From assembly GCA_947500035.1 (NCBI GenBank), contig CANMQP010000005.1, positions 868,001 through 932,000 of the forward strand: DNA of 64,000 nucleotides, read 5' to 3'. Below, piece by piece: positions 43,982-53,500 of the stretch. The notes beneath the pieces were generated by a model. The model saw only the letters and a list, made by a program, of their open reading frames with translations. It had not been told where the DNA came from and did no database searches. This DNA comes from an uncultured Kiloniellaceae bacterium (GTDB lineage: Bacteria > Pseudomonadota > Alphaproteobacteria > Kiloniellales > Kiloniellaceae). Position numbers and translations under genes: made by a program. Within the stretch, counting starts at the first letter, position 1, and each line of letters opens with the position of its first letter.

Positions 43982-45454
43982 ATGACTAGACTTACGGGAT
44001 TCATTGTTGCGCTCGCCGCTGTTGTTTTGGTGAGCAATCCGTCAATCGCAGCCAATGAGAGTGATTCCTTCGGAGAGCCAACACACCTGTTGTCTCCGCC
44101 AGAGGTGTCACCGGCACAGTATGTGCTGTTGGCGATGGCGCCGCAGAGATCGCGCGGTATCCTTCCGAAGAAATCAGGCGCACACGATCTCGAGTTCTGG
44201 AACGCCATCAAGGATAGTAAGGACGCCGCCGATTACGAGGCCTACCTCGAATCCTTCCCGGAAGGCAGCTTTGCCCCATTGGCCCGTCTGCGCATTCGCC
44301 AATACAGTAAAAGCGAGGCCAAAGAAGAAAGCAACGAGCCAGACTTCAGAGTCGAAGACATGGAAGCCCCTTTCGTTGCCCTCGCGAACGCCAACGTACG
44401 CGCGCTCCCGAGAGCCGACTCCGATAGGGTCACACAAGTTGCGAAGGGCGAGAACGTGGAGGTCACCGGACGTGTCGTCGGAGCCAACTGGTTCCGGGTC
44501 CAGGTCGATGGAGGCCGCGGCTATGTGTTCGGCGACCTGATCAGGAGCGCGATTGCCTCGACTGCCCCCGCGAAGCCTGCCGCGACACCGGCGCCAACCA
44601 CAGCCGCGGCTGCAGCTGCGCCAGCCCCGGAAAAAAAGACGTCCGAGCCGCAAAAAGCTGAAACCACGGTCGCCGTAACGGCGAAGAAAGTGCCCGCCGA
44701 AACAAACACGACAGCGGTCGCCGCATTACCCGCCGGTGCCGGATTGAAAGACTGCGAGTTCTGTCCTGAAATGGTCGAGATCGCGCCCGGAAGCTTCACG
44801 CTCGGGTCCAATTCGGGCAACGATAACGAACGACCGGCGACCAAGGTTACAATCCAGAAGCCCTTCGCCATCGGACGCCACGAAGTGACAGTGGGTGAAT
44901 GGGCCTTTTGCGTCGAAGACGGCGGCTGCAGCTACAAGCCCAAAAAGAACGCCGGACAGAGCGACCAGGACCCCATGCGGAATCTCAGTTGGCTTGATGC
45001 CATGGAGTACGTGAACTGGCTCAGCAAGAAGACCGGCCGCCCCTACCGGCTGCCCAGCGAAGCCGAGTGGGAATATGCCGCGCGTGCGGGCACCACGACG
45101 CGCTTCTGGTGGGGTGATAATGTCGGCCAAGGTCAGGTCGACTGCAAAGACTGCGGCAGTGACTGGGTGCGTAAGAACCCGCCGAAAGCCGCCTCCTTCG
45201 CCGCCAACCCCTTTGGTCTGCATGACACCAGTGGAAGTGTCTGGGAATGGACGGCAGACTGTTGGAGCAAGTCCCATGATGGCGCGCCCAGAGACGGCTC
45301 GGTCCGCGAAAGCGCCGATTGCCGGCAACGGGTTCTGCGCGGCGGTTCCTGGCGAAACGAACCGGAATACCTGAGCTCAGCGTCGCGTTTCAACTATGAC
45401 GCAAACGTGCGCTATCTGGTGAACGGCTTCCGCGTCGCTGTCGGTGCGCAATAG
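43982..45454 (+). CDS. Exported SH3b and FGE/C-type-lectin-fold protein
   Basis: This encodes 490 residues from the ATG at 43982 (an in-frame GTG at 43964 is possible). A signal peptide (about 1-24) is followed by a WNAIKDSKDAADYEAYLESF motif (73-92) common in multidomain envelope and caspase proteins. An SH3b module is at about 132-189 and an Ala/Pro linker follows. The formylglycine-generating-enzyme fold runs 257-490, ending RGGSW (453-457) and GFRV. The two cysteines that bind copper in true FGE, just after RGGS, are absent, so catalysis is doubtful; ligand binding is likelier. A C-type-lectin fold is inferred. Confidence 0.75.
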   Translation: MTRLTGFIVALAAVVLVSNPSIAANESDSFGEPTHLLSPPEVSPAQYVLLAMAPQRSRGILPKKSGAHDLEFWNAIKDSKDAADYEAYLESFPEGSFAPLARLRIRQYSKSEAKEESNEPDFRVEDMEAPFVALANANVRALPRADSDRVTQVAKGENVEVTGRVVGANWFRVQVDGGRGYVFGDLIRSAIASTAPAKPAATPAPTTAAAAAAPAPEKKTSEPQKAETTVAVTAKKVPAETNTTAVAALPAGAGLKDCEFCPEMVEIAPGSFTLGSNSGNDNERPATKVTIQKPFAIGRHEVTVGEWAFCVEDGGCSYKPKKNAGQSDQDPMRNLSWLDAMEYVNWLSKKTGRPYRLPSEAEWEYAARAGTTTRFWWGDNVGQGQVDCKDCGSDWVRKNPPKAASFAANPFGLHDTSGSVWEWTADCWSKSHDGAPRDGSVRESADCRQRVLRGGSWRNEPEYLSSASRFNYDANVRYLVNGFRVAVGAQ

Positions 45455-45542
45455 CCCTCCGTTCGGTTTGGCCGGGGTCGGGCCGCGATCTGCTGCCGAC
45501 ACCCCGGCATCCCGAGGGGTAATATCCGGGTGACAGGGAACT

Positions 45543-46511
45543 ATGTCCGTTAAGCCCCCAAAGCGGATTGCCGTGCTGGACCGTCTTGATCCTGCCCAGG
45601 GTTTTGGGGGAGCCGCCACGCTCGATCTGATTGACCAGGCGCTGACTCTCGCAGGTTTTGAGACACTTGATGCGGCCCCTTTCCTTGAGCAGACCACGCG
45701 CCAACCTGAGAGGCTGCCCGACGCCTGGGTGACGGTAAGCGATCGTGCAGAGCACCAGGATGCACTGCGGTTCTGCCGTTCGCAGCCCCTGCCCCACCAC
45801 CATGTCGATCCCGCGCTGTCGCATGGGTCCGAAACCTCGCCGCATCAAAGGGATGACCGTTCAAACCATCTGACGATCGCGCCGTTTCTGGATCCCAGTC
45901 CCTATTTCGCGGCTCAACGGGACGCCGTGTCCTTGCGGCAGAACCTCTCCCAACGGCATGCTTTGCCGCTCGATAGAAGCTGGATATTCTTGTCAATTCC
46001 CTCGGGAAGCGAGCCCAACGCCCTCTTCTCGACTTTCGAGATTCTGTCCCGCCTGTACATGCTGGACTGGAATCTCATCGTCTCCGCCGCGCAGGAACAT
46101 CACGATCAGGCCTCTCAGCTTCTCCCGGGCCTCTCCGGGAAAAGCAGATACCTGCTGCAGAACCATGATGCGCGCGAACGCATCGCTTTTCTGGCCGCAA
46201 GCGACGTCTGCCTCTCGATAGAGCGCAGTGGCGGCGGGGTTATGGATCTGCTCGAAGCTTTGGCATCGGGCCTCGCCGTCGTGGCGAACAAAAGTGCGGA
46301 AACCGAAGCCATCGTCGAGAACGGCATAACCGGACGGCTCTCCGCAGCCGGTAATCCCGCCTCCCTCTCAAACGACCTCACCTTCCTCTTGCGGCACGAT
46401 AATTTTCTGCAGTCCTATCGGGGCAATACACGCAGACAAGTCGCCGAGCGCCACGACATTCTGATCGCCGCGCAGGCACTCCGCGCGATGATTCATCGCG
46501 CAACAGTCTGA
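45543..46511 (+). CDS. GT-B-fold glycosyltransferase-like protein
   Basis: This encodes 322 residues. The second half resembles the C-terminal nucleotide-sugar domain of family-4 glycosyltransferases: SWIFLSIPSGS, DVCLSIERSGGGVMDLLEAL ASGLAVVANKSAETEAIVEN GITGRL. The first half is short and lacks clear acceptor-domain motifs, and may be degenerate. It converges with the kinase gene with 14 bases between them, and follows the SH3b/FGE-like gene by 88 bases. The acceptor is unknown, and a role in the T6SS locus is only suggested by position. Confidence 0.6.
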   Translation: MSVKPPKRIAVLDRLDPAQGFGGAATLDLIDQALTLAGFETLDAAPFLEQTTRQPERLPDAWVTVSDRAEHQDALRFCRSQPLPHHHVDPALSHGSETSPHQRDDRSNHLTIAPFLDPSPYFAAQRDAVSLRQNLSQRHALPLDRSWIFLSIPSGSEPNALFSTFEILSRLYMLDWNLIVSAAQEHHDQASQLLPGLSGKSRYLLQNHDARERIAFLAASDVCLSIERSGGGVMDLLEALASGLAVVANKSAETEAIVENGITGRLSAAGNPASLSNDLTFLLRHDNFLQSYRGNTRRQVAERHDILIAAQALRAMIHRATV

Positions 46512-46525
46512 GGTGCGTTAAAGCT

Positions 46526-48610
46526 TCAGGGCGCGGGGGTCGTGGTGATGAAGAAAATATCGGCCGACAAGCGGTTTGCATCGGCACCGCGCTCAATTTC
46601 TTCCAGGCGCGCACGTAAGTCCGGCAGATAGCTGCTGGCGAACTCGACTTCCTCGCGCTGTGCGCCGAACAGCGGCTCGGGTGAAGTCAAAACCACCACC
46701 ATTTCGGTCCCGAACGGAGCCGCGATCGTCCAGCTTCTGACCGAGTCATCCTCACCGAGCGTCACGTCGAGATCCGCTGAACCCAGATTTTCCGGATAGG
46801 CCTCGTTCGGAAGAATGTGGAGCACACCGCCGTCAATGGAGTAGTAGTCCACATAGACATAGGACTCATAACCGGGAAGCTTCATGTCGACGATCAGGCT
46901 TTCGTTCTCGACATAGACGCCGTCTTCGTTCCGTGTCCGAATCGTAAGGCCGGTGTTCTCTTCCCGGTTTTTGCGGACATAGGGCGTGAAGACCTCGAGT
47001 GGCGCGCAGAGCGCTCCATCCAGCAACCCGACCGAGAAGCGCGTGTTATCGACTCCGGAGAGATTACCGATTTCGTCTCTCAGCAGATTGATTTCCGCCA
47101 TGGAGCCGGAATAGCCGGTCACCGAGATGGAACCGCCATCTATTTCGTGACGGATGTCCGCGCAGGACGCACGTCTGACGAGTTCGTCGATATCTGCAGG
47201 CGTAAAGCGCACCGGTGGAGCAACCGCTTCTTGAACCCTTTCGGGTTCCGGCGTTACCTCTGGAGGAGCACTCTCCTCTACCTGCAGGGTCACTTCAGGC
47301 TCAGGTGCTTCAGTCTCCGCGGGCGCCGCCGGCGCGGGATCTGCTTCAGGCTCGGAAACGACCTCAGCCGGAGCGAGAGTCTCGGACCGGGGCGCGCCGC
47401 CCAGGGTTTCGCTCCCGTTACCGCTCTCAGCAACGATGCCCGACCCGGCCGACGCCGCTTCCTGAGTCTGGTTCGTCGAGAGGTAGAACCCGCCTCCGGC
47501 CAAAATCGCAACGCCTGCAACGGCTGCGACAAGCCCCATAGCCTTGCCGTTCCCGCCGCCCGCGCTCAGTTCCGAGACAAAGGTTTGCACATCGGCTATG
47601 CGCTTGCTGCGGTCGAACGCGAGACCAGCGGCCAGTGCCTTCCACTGTCGACGGTTCAACTCCGGCGGCTGTTTCGGGACCAGCGCATTATCGCGTGCTT
47701 CGGTCGCCGGCATGCGCCCAAAAGGATGGCGCCCCGAGATCAGTTCGTAGGAGATGCAGGCGAGTGCATAGACGTCGTCCCGCGGGTCCGGCTCCTCGTC
47801 CTCCAGCATTTCCGGACTGGCGTAGGCCGGTGTTAGGGCCCCAAGCGAACCGGCATCGAAGACGGTGGCGTCCGCGTGCGGGTCATCGCCCATCTTGACG
47901 GCGCGCGCGATCCCAAAGTCGATGACCTTGGCCGGTCCGGTATCGGTGATGAAGATATTGCCGGGTTTGAAATCACAATGAACAATGCCCTGCTTGTGCG
48001 CGAAGGCCAGGGCGGCACCGACGTCTTGAATGATCTCCAGGGCCTGATCGAGCGGAAGCCCCTTGAACCCGCTGGACTTGGTGATCTTGTCGAGCGGCTT
48101 ACCCTCCAGATACTCCATCGTCATGTAGATGGACGTCCCGTCCCGATCGAAATCGTACACGGTCACGATGCTGGGATGCGCCAGACTTTGGGCTTTCTTA
48201 GACTCGCGCTGCAGGGTCCGGAGCGATTCCGGATGCGCCCGAAAGTCTTCGTTCAGGATCTTAACTGCGATGTAGGGATTGCGGTCTTCCGCCTCCTGTT
48301 TGCGCAGGTCCAGCGCCTTGTACACGGTTCCCATGCCGCCGGTTCCAACCCGTGCCTCAAGCACGAAACGCTCCTTGAGGGTATCACCCTCCTGCAACAC
48401 CTGGACCGGACCGTCCGCGAGTTTCGCGAGATCGCCGAACGTGCCGGTGCCGGTCGCCGTGCCACTGGTCGCACCACTTGTCCGTGAGCTGTCACGCGCC
48501 TCAGTAGGGCGCATCTCCGGCGTGACCATGCGTGTGGGCTCATCCGGATCCACAAATGGGCCGGGAGTCTTTCCTTCCGCGTCGTTATCTCCAGGTGGCT
48601 TAGCGTTCAT
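46526..48610 (-). CDS. ppkA: T6SS-associated Ser/Thr kinase PpkA
   Basis: This encodes 694 residues. The kinase domain has G-loop VGTGGMGTVYKA (88-99), Lys117 in AVKIL, catalytic Asp213 in HCDFKPGN, DFG at 231-233 and SPE at 265-267. HCD rather than HRD places it among non-RD kinases. A transmembrane segment (about 358-378) and an acidic Pro/Ala linker precede a periplasmic C-terminal domain (about 490-694) resembling DUF4384. PpkA phosphorylates the FHA protein to activate secretion in Pseudomonas. The adjacent PppA phosphatase should oppose it. Confidence 0.9.
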   Translation of the reverse strand: MNAKPPGDNDAEGKTPGPFVDPDEPTRMVTPEMRPTEARDSSRTSGATSGTATGTGTFGDLAKLADGPVQVLQEGDTLKERFVLEARVGTGGMGTVYKALDLRKQEAEDRNPYIAVKILNEDFRAHPESLRTLQRESKKAQSLAHPSIVTVYDFDRDGTSIYMTMEYLEGKPLDKITKSSGFKGLPLDQALEIIQDVGAALAFAHKQGIVHCDFKPGNIFITDTGPAKVIDFGIARAVKMGDDPHADATVFDAGSLGALTPAYASPEMLEDEEPDPRDDVYALACISYELISGRHPFGRMPATEARDNALVPKQPPELNRRQWKALAAGLAFDRSKRIADVQTFVSELSAGGGNGKAMGLVAAVAGVAILAGGGFYLSTNQTQEAASAGSGIVAESGNGSETLGGAPRSETLAPAEVVSEPEADPAPAAPAETEAPEPEVTLQVEESAPPEVTPEPERVQEAVAPPVRFTPADIDELVRRASCADIRHEIDGGSISVTGYSGSMAEINLLRDEIGNLSGVDNTRFSVGLLDGALCAPLEVFTPYVRKNREENTGLTIRTRNEDGVYVENESLIVDMKLPGYESYVYVDYYSIDGGVLHILPNEAYPENLGSADLDVTLGEDDSVRSWTIAAPFGTEMVVVLTSPEPLFGAQREEVEFASSYLPDLRARLEEIERGADANRLSADIFFITTTPAP

Positions 48611-48755
48611 TCACAACTCACTGGCTTGCTTGCGCCTTTCGCCTGATAGTCCGGTATCGGAAAGCACAGAGTTCCTCTTTAGTAGCTTATAAAGATTAAT
48701 GATCCTTCAGTCGAACAAGCTCTCCGCCCGGTCTGCGCCCAGCTGAAACTCAGGG

Positions 48756-49508
48756 CTACGGCGCAAGTGTCGTATCCGCCGTGCATTTCATCACCAGGGC
48801 CGTCACGTTGTCTTTCGCGCCATTCGTCACGGCCGTCCGGACCAGGTCATCGGCCGCTGTATCCGCGGGAACCTGCGAGAGGCACTGAAAAATCTCGTTG
48901 TCGGACAGAACCTTGGTGAGACCATCGCTGCAGAGGAGCAACACATCATCCTCGATCAACAGCTCCTGACGGACATCGAGATTCAGCAGATCCTCGGCGC
49001 CGACGGCCCGGGTGATGACATTGGCCTGGGGATGGGATTCAGCTTCGTCATGACCAAGGTGTCCCATGTCGACCAGTTCCTGAACGTAGCTGTGATCGCG
49101 CGTCAATTGAGTCATCTCGCCCCGGCGCAGGCGGTAGATCCGGCTGTCTCCCGCCCAGAGGTAGGCGCAGTAGCGTCCATAGGCCATGAAGATGACCACA
49201 GTGCTGCCGATCACACTCTGCCCGCCGCGCCGCTTTGCTTCCTCTCTCAGGTGCTCATTGGTGTCGATGACACTGTCTTTAACCGCCGCCAGAAACGTCG
49301 GCGCCGACTGCGGAGGCGGCAAAGCGTCCAGGCGTTCGACGATCATCTTGCTGGCATAGTCGCCGGCATCGTGCCCTCCCATGCCGTCGGCAACCACCCA
49401 GAGGCCGATGTCCGGGCGCGACAAAAGTGCATCTTCGTTCAAACGCCGAACATTGCCCACATGGGTACAGGCTCCTGTCACATATTGGTAAACCTGTTCC
49501 GTCGACAT
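48756..49508 (-). CDS. pppA: PP2C phosphatase PppA
   Basis: This encodes 250 residues from the ATG at 49508, chosen for AGGGA seven bases upstream. PP2C motifs are present: RRLNEDALL, VVADGMGGHDAGDYAS, AGDSRIYRLRRGEMTQLTRD, HSYVQELV and LLLCSDGLTKVLSD with GAKDNVTALVMK at the end. The two metal-binding aspartates (ADGMGG and KDN) are retained. The enzyme dephosphorylates the FHA substrate of PpkA and switches T6SS activity down. Order PppA then PpkA follows TagF in this locus. Confidence 0.93.
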   Translation of the reverse strand: MSTEQVYQYVTGACTHVGNVRRLNEDALLSRPDIGLWVVADGMGGHDAGDYASKMIVERLDALPPPQSAPTFLAAVKDSVIDTNEHLREEAKRRGGQSVIGSTVVIFMAYGRYCAYLWAGDSRIYRLRRGEMTQLTRDHSYVQELVDMGHLGHDEAESHPQANVITRAVGAEDLLNLDVRQELLIEDDVLLLCSDGLTKVLSDNEIFQCLSQVPADTAADDLVRTAVTNGAKDNVTALVMKCTADTTLAP

Positions 49509-49633
49509 CGTCATATCCCTAATTGCCAACAGGCGCTGGTGTGATGGAGTTCAAAATACACGACATGCCGGAAGTTCATTCGGCAAACGCACCCCAAAAC
49601 TCTACACATCTCGCTGTAACGAGCGCCCGCACC

Positions 49634-50488
49634 TTAAATAATCCCGTCAAGAATATCGTCGTCCAACACATCGTCGCTTCTAGCACTGCGTCCCAAGTCG
49701 TCTTCATGCAGCGAAGTATCCCCTGCATCCGCCACTCCCCCGACCCAGCCACTTTCCCGCCATTGGCCATCCAGGAAAGCGACAAACGCACCCATGCTTG
49801 GTAATCCGGCGCTCACCAGCATCGAAGGAACCACCTTTTCAGAACCTGCGGTCCACCAGAAACAATAGCGCGGATAGGACTCGCGCAGGAAATGATCCAA
49901 TAGAGTCGTGGGATCGGGCGCAAAGCCATCAGACGGATCGACGGCAATCCGCAAACCGCTCTCGCCTGCCTCCCGGTCCAAGAGTGGCATGCCCGTGCCG
50001 CGGTGATCCGGCATACCAAGCGCCTGAATGCGCGCATCCACGTCTTCGAAATCCGAGCCTTCCTCCAAAGCCGTCAGCGCGGCGTCCTCCGCCTGCGCAT
50101 ACCAGGCTGAAGCCTGCTTCGGCAGTCCTGCAATGCTCCGGCAGCCTTCAAGCTCAACTGTGAGCGTGAGCGGGAAGTATCGCCCGACCCGGTCGACCGA
50201 GGGCATGAGCACGCCGGTCATGACCCGCGGCCCTCCGACACCGGCAGAAAGCGCAAAGCGCCAGATCGGACTGGTCATATAGATTGATAACCAGTCTTCT
50301 CCCAGACTCTCCTGACTGGTTTGCAGTCCATTCTGCAACCAGGTATCCCAGACCTCGACGAACCTCTGCGGAAGCCGGCGCGTCACAAAGTCGCCCTTAG
50401 AGGGCAGCTTGCCATAGAAACCCGGTTCGCCTTCGTTATGACACGGGCTCTCCGGCCCCTCCAAATCCATCTCATTGTCGTCGTTCAT
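49634..50488 (-). CDS. tagF: T6SS-associated protein TagF
   Basis: This encodes 284 residues from the ATG at 50488 (GGAGGT just upstream); a longer frame would overlap the tssM stop. The N-terminal motif is GFYGKLPSKGDFVTRRLPQR FVEVWDTWL, then PIWRFALSAG, GVLMPSVDRVGRYFPLTL and a C-terminal FWWTAGSEK VVPSMLVSAGLP. These define the TagF/BMA_A0400 family. In Pseudomonas TagF represses secretion post-translationally by acting with the FHA protein. It lies 30 bases after the tssM stop. Confidence 0.9.
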   Translation of the reverse strand: MNDDNEMDLEGPESPCHNEGEPGFYGKLPSKGDFVTRRLPQRFVEVWDTWLQNGLQTSQESLGEDWLSIYMTSPIWRFALSAGVGGPRVMTGVLMPSVDRVGRYFPLTLTVELEGCRSIAGLPKQASAWYAQAEDAALTALEEGSDFEDVDARIQALGMPDHRGTGMPLLDREAGESGLRIAVDPSDGFAPDPTTLLDHFLRESYPRYCFWWTAGSEKVVPSMLVSAGLPSMGAFVAFLDGQWRESGWVGGVADAGDTSLHEDDLGRSARSDDVLDDDILDGII

Positions 50489-50517
50489 AGCACCTCCATT
50501 ATGAAACCCCGACGCGG

Positions 50518-53500
50518 TCATAGCGACGATGGGCACCGGAACTGCTGGAGTTCCGGCAAGGTGAAAGGATTGACGACACTGTTGGCGCGCAATTCATAGG
50601 TCACCGTGCGGTTGCCAACCTCGAAGGTCAGATTGAAACGGTCGGCAAGACCGCTTTTCTCAATCGAGGCTTCATCCAGCATGCGGAACCACGACCAGGG
50701 CCCCTCGCGGGAGATACTCGAGCGTTGGCCCGGGATGAGGGGCGCGAAAGACACGCGCACCTGACTCGGTCCGCTCGGCCCTGGCCACTTCAGGCGTGAC
50801 GGGCGCTGTGGTCCGTGGCGGTAAGAGATCGACTGGCCATCGAGGTCGAACACCACCTGTGTCGCCTGCGCGTCCAGATCGACCGGCATCAGCTCGAACT
50901 GCACACCCGGCGTCTGTGCGCCCCCGAAAAAGAGACTGTCGCGAATCACGGCCGCGCGCTGAAACTGCACCAGCACGGAATCGGGAATCCCGAGACTGAC
51001 GTTGTCGACCTTTTGCCATTTCCAGGGAATGCGCGAGGTATCGACGAAGGGCTTCAGGTAGGTCGCGAAGAAACCGTCGATCTTGCCGCCCGGCGCGAAC
51101 AAACGGCCGAAATCGTCCAAGGCGATTTCCGCATCGCTGTCCGCGAACACCGGATAACGGTTGTTCAGCGCTGCCCGGCAGGTCGGCAAGACCTCGGACT
51201 TCCAGGCCGCATCTATTTGCGAACGCGCCCCGCCGACCGTCACGCTGGAGCTGCTCTTCGCCAGCGCCGAGAGCCAGCCTTTCAGGGGATCCGGCAAGCG
51301 CGATGCCGTGGACATAATCGACTGTGCCGCCCCGCCACCGGCGCCGCTCGCCGCCGAGAGGGCTGCCTGCCCCTGGTTGCCCGAAATGGCGAGCTGGTTC
51401 AGTTGAGTGTAGAGATCGTTCAGTCGCCCAATCGCGCTGTCGAGTTGCGTCGGTGCGCCGGGTTCGCCACGGCTCAAGGCGTGAAGGCTCTCGTACCGCC
51501 GGTCGATCACAGCGCCGGGAACTTCACCACCCTCCTCCGCCAGCGCGGAGCCGACAATATTCGCCAGGCGCTTGGACTTTGACTCGAGCCGCTTCTGGAC
51601 CGCCGCTTCCGCCGCATCGCCCGCGGCCTCAAGCGCGCCCGGCTCGCTCTCCGGCAGCGGGGCGGTCAGCGTGGTCTCGCGGGTAATGGCGAGCAGAAGC
51701 AGCTTCAGCGGAGATCCGTTCGGCGCCGACACAATGTTGAGCACATCCACGGAGTGATTGAGGTCGCGGAAGGGAATGATCGCGAGGTCCGCAATCAACA
51801 CATCCCAAAAGGCGGCATAGTCATCGAAGTAGCGCCGCATGACCTCGCTCCTGAGGCGTCCCAGGGCGGCGCTGTCCAGACCGATCTCTTCTTCCGGTCC
51901 CAGCACCCAGCTCTCCTGCGCCACTTCGCTGGCGACCTGGCTCACTTGCGGCAGGAAGACGGTCTGAAAGCCGTCGTAAGTGTAGAGGCCGGGAATGGCT
52001 TCGGTCAGCGGCTTTCCGGAGCGGCGGACGAAGACCCGGTTCCCATCGGCTCCGATCTTGTCGCTGGCGCGCCAGGGTGTCAGCTCGCGCGCTTCCGGGC
52101 TTTGCCGGATCACTGCATAGGCCCGTTCCGAGAACGGGAAGGCTCTGAGACTCTGCTGCACCCGCTCGACCAATGTGCCGTCCAGCGGGATCTGTTTGAG
52201 CGGTTCTTCCAGCAGAGCTTCCAGGTGCAGCATCAAAGGTTCGCGGATGCTCTCGTTCACCTGCCCGGGGAAGGTCGCGTTCCAGTCCAGAACCAGCCAC
52301 TGGCGCACCAGATCCGCATCGACAGGTCCCTGACGCCCCAGCATCAGGTAAACCTTCAAGGCCTCATAGAGATAATCCGGCCGGTTGATGTTATCGCGTA
52401 ACTGCCCTTCGAGGCGGACCAGCAGGCGCGGCAGAAACAAGGAACTGAGACCGCGGCGGTACGCTGAGCGGGCCTGAGCCCCGAGCTTATCTCCCTGGTA
52501 CAGCCCCAGGGTCATGCTGAGCGGGACGTCTTCGTCCTGCGCCGCATAGCCCGTGGGCATGTTGCGCAGGGCGTTGAGGGCCGGCAGGATCCGTTTAAGA
52601 TCCGCGTCCTCCACCGCGTTGAACGAGAGTCCCGAAGTCGCGGCTTCGTAGGCCGCAATACTCTCTTCAACCTCGGCGATTTTCCCGCTGTTTCCGCTAT
52701 AGCTGGTGACCCACGCCCCCGCAGCCCCGAGCAGGACAAGAACAGCCAGAGCGTAAGCGGCGTTCTGAACCCAAAAGCGCCGGCGTTCCACTTTTCGATT
52801 GGCAGTCACGGCGCCGGCTTCGGCAAAGACCACGGAACTCAAGAGACGGGTCAGGAAGTAGCTGCGCCCGCCGCCGGAGTGCGCCGACAAGGCCTGACGT
52901 CCAATCCCAAAGGTTTGCGCCATGGTCCCCATCAAGCGGTCGATCGGCGTCCCGTCCTGCGTTCCACTGGTGAAGTAGAAACCGCGCAGCATGGGGATGT
53001 CTTCATAGCGGCTTGGCTTGAAAATCTCGTCGAGGAAATCCTGGATAGGCCGTTTCAATGACGCGATCTGCTGCGGGAACCCGTAAATCAGGCTACGGCG
53101 CTGGATATCCGGTTCCTGATGGATACGCTCCACCAGCCGCTCGTTCAAACGGTCGACAAGCGCATCAAACTCCTCTTCGAATTCGGCAACAACACCGGTT
53201 TCAGACTCGGCCGCCTCCAGTTCGAAGGTCGTCCCCCAGACCTGATCCCGGTCTTCCCGTCCCAGGTCATCGAAGAACTCGCTAAAGCCCGCAACCAGAT
53301 CGGCCTTGGTGAACACCACGTAGATCGGAAAGCGCACTCCGAAATAGTCATGGAGTTCACGCAGGCGCTGTTTGACCGCATGGGCATGGGCAAAGCGTTC
53401 CGTGTCGCTCAAGGTCGCCATATCCGACAGGCTGATCGCCACGATCGCGCCATTGATCGGCTGTCGCGCCCGGTACTTTTTCAAAAGATCCAGGAACCCG

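Noticed and set aside
43982-45454. A diversity-generating retroelement, since FGE-fold proteins are common variable targets.
   Set aside because: No reverse transcriptase, accessory gene or template/variable repeat pair was found in the window.
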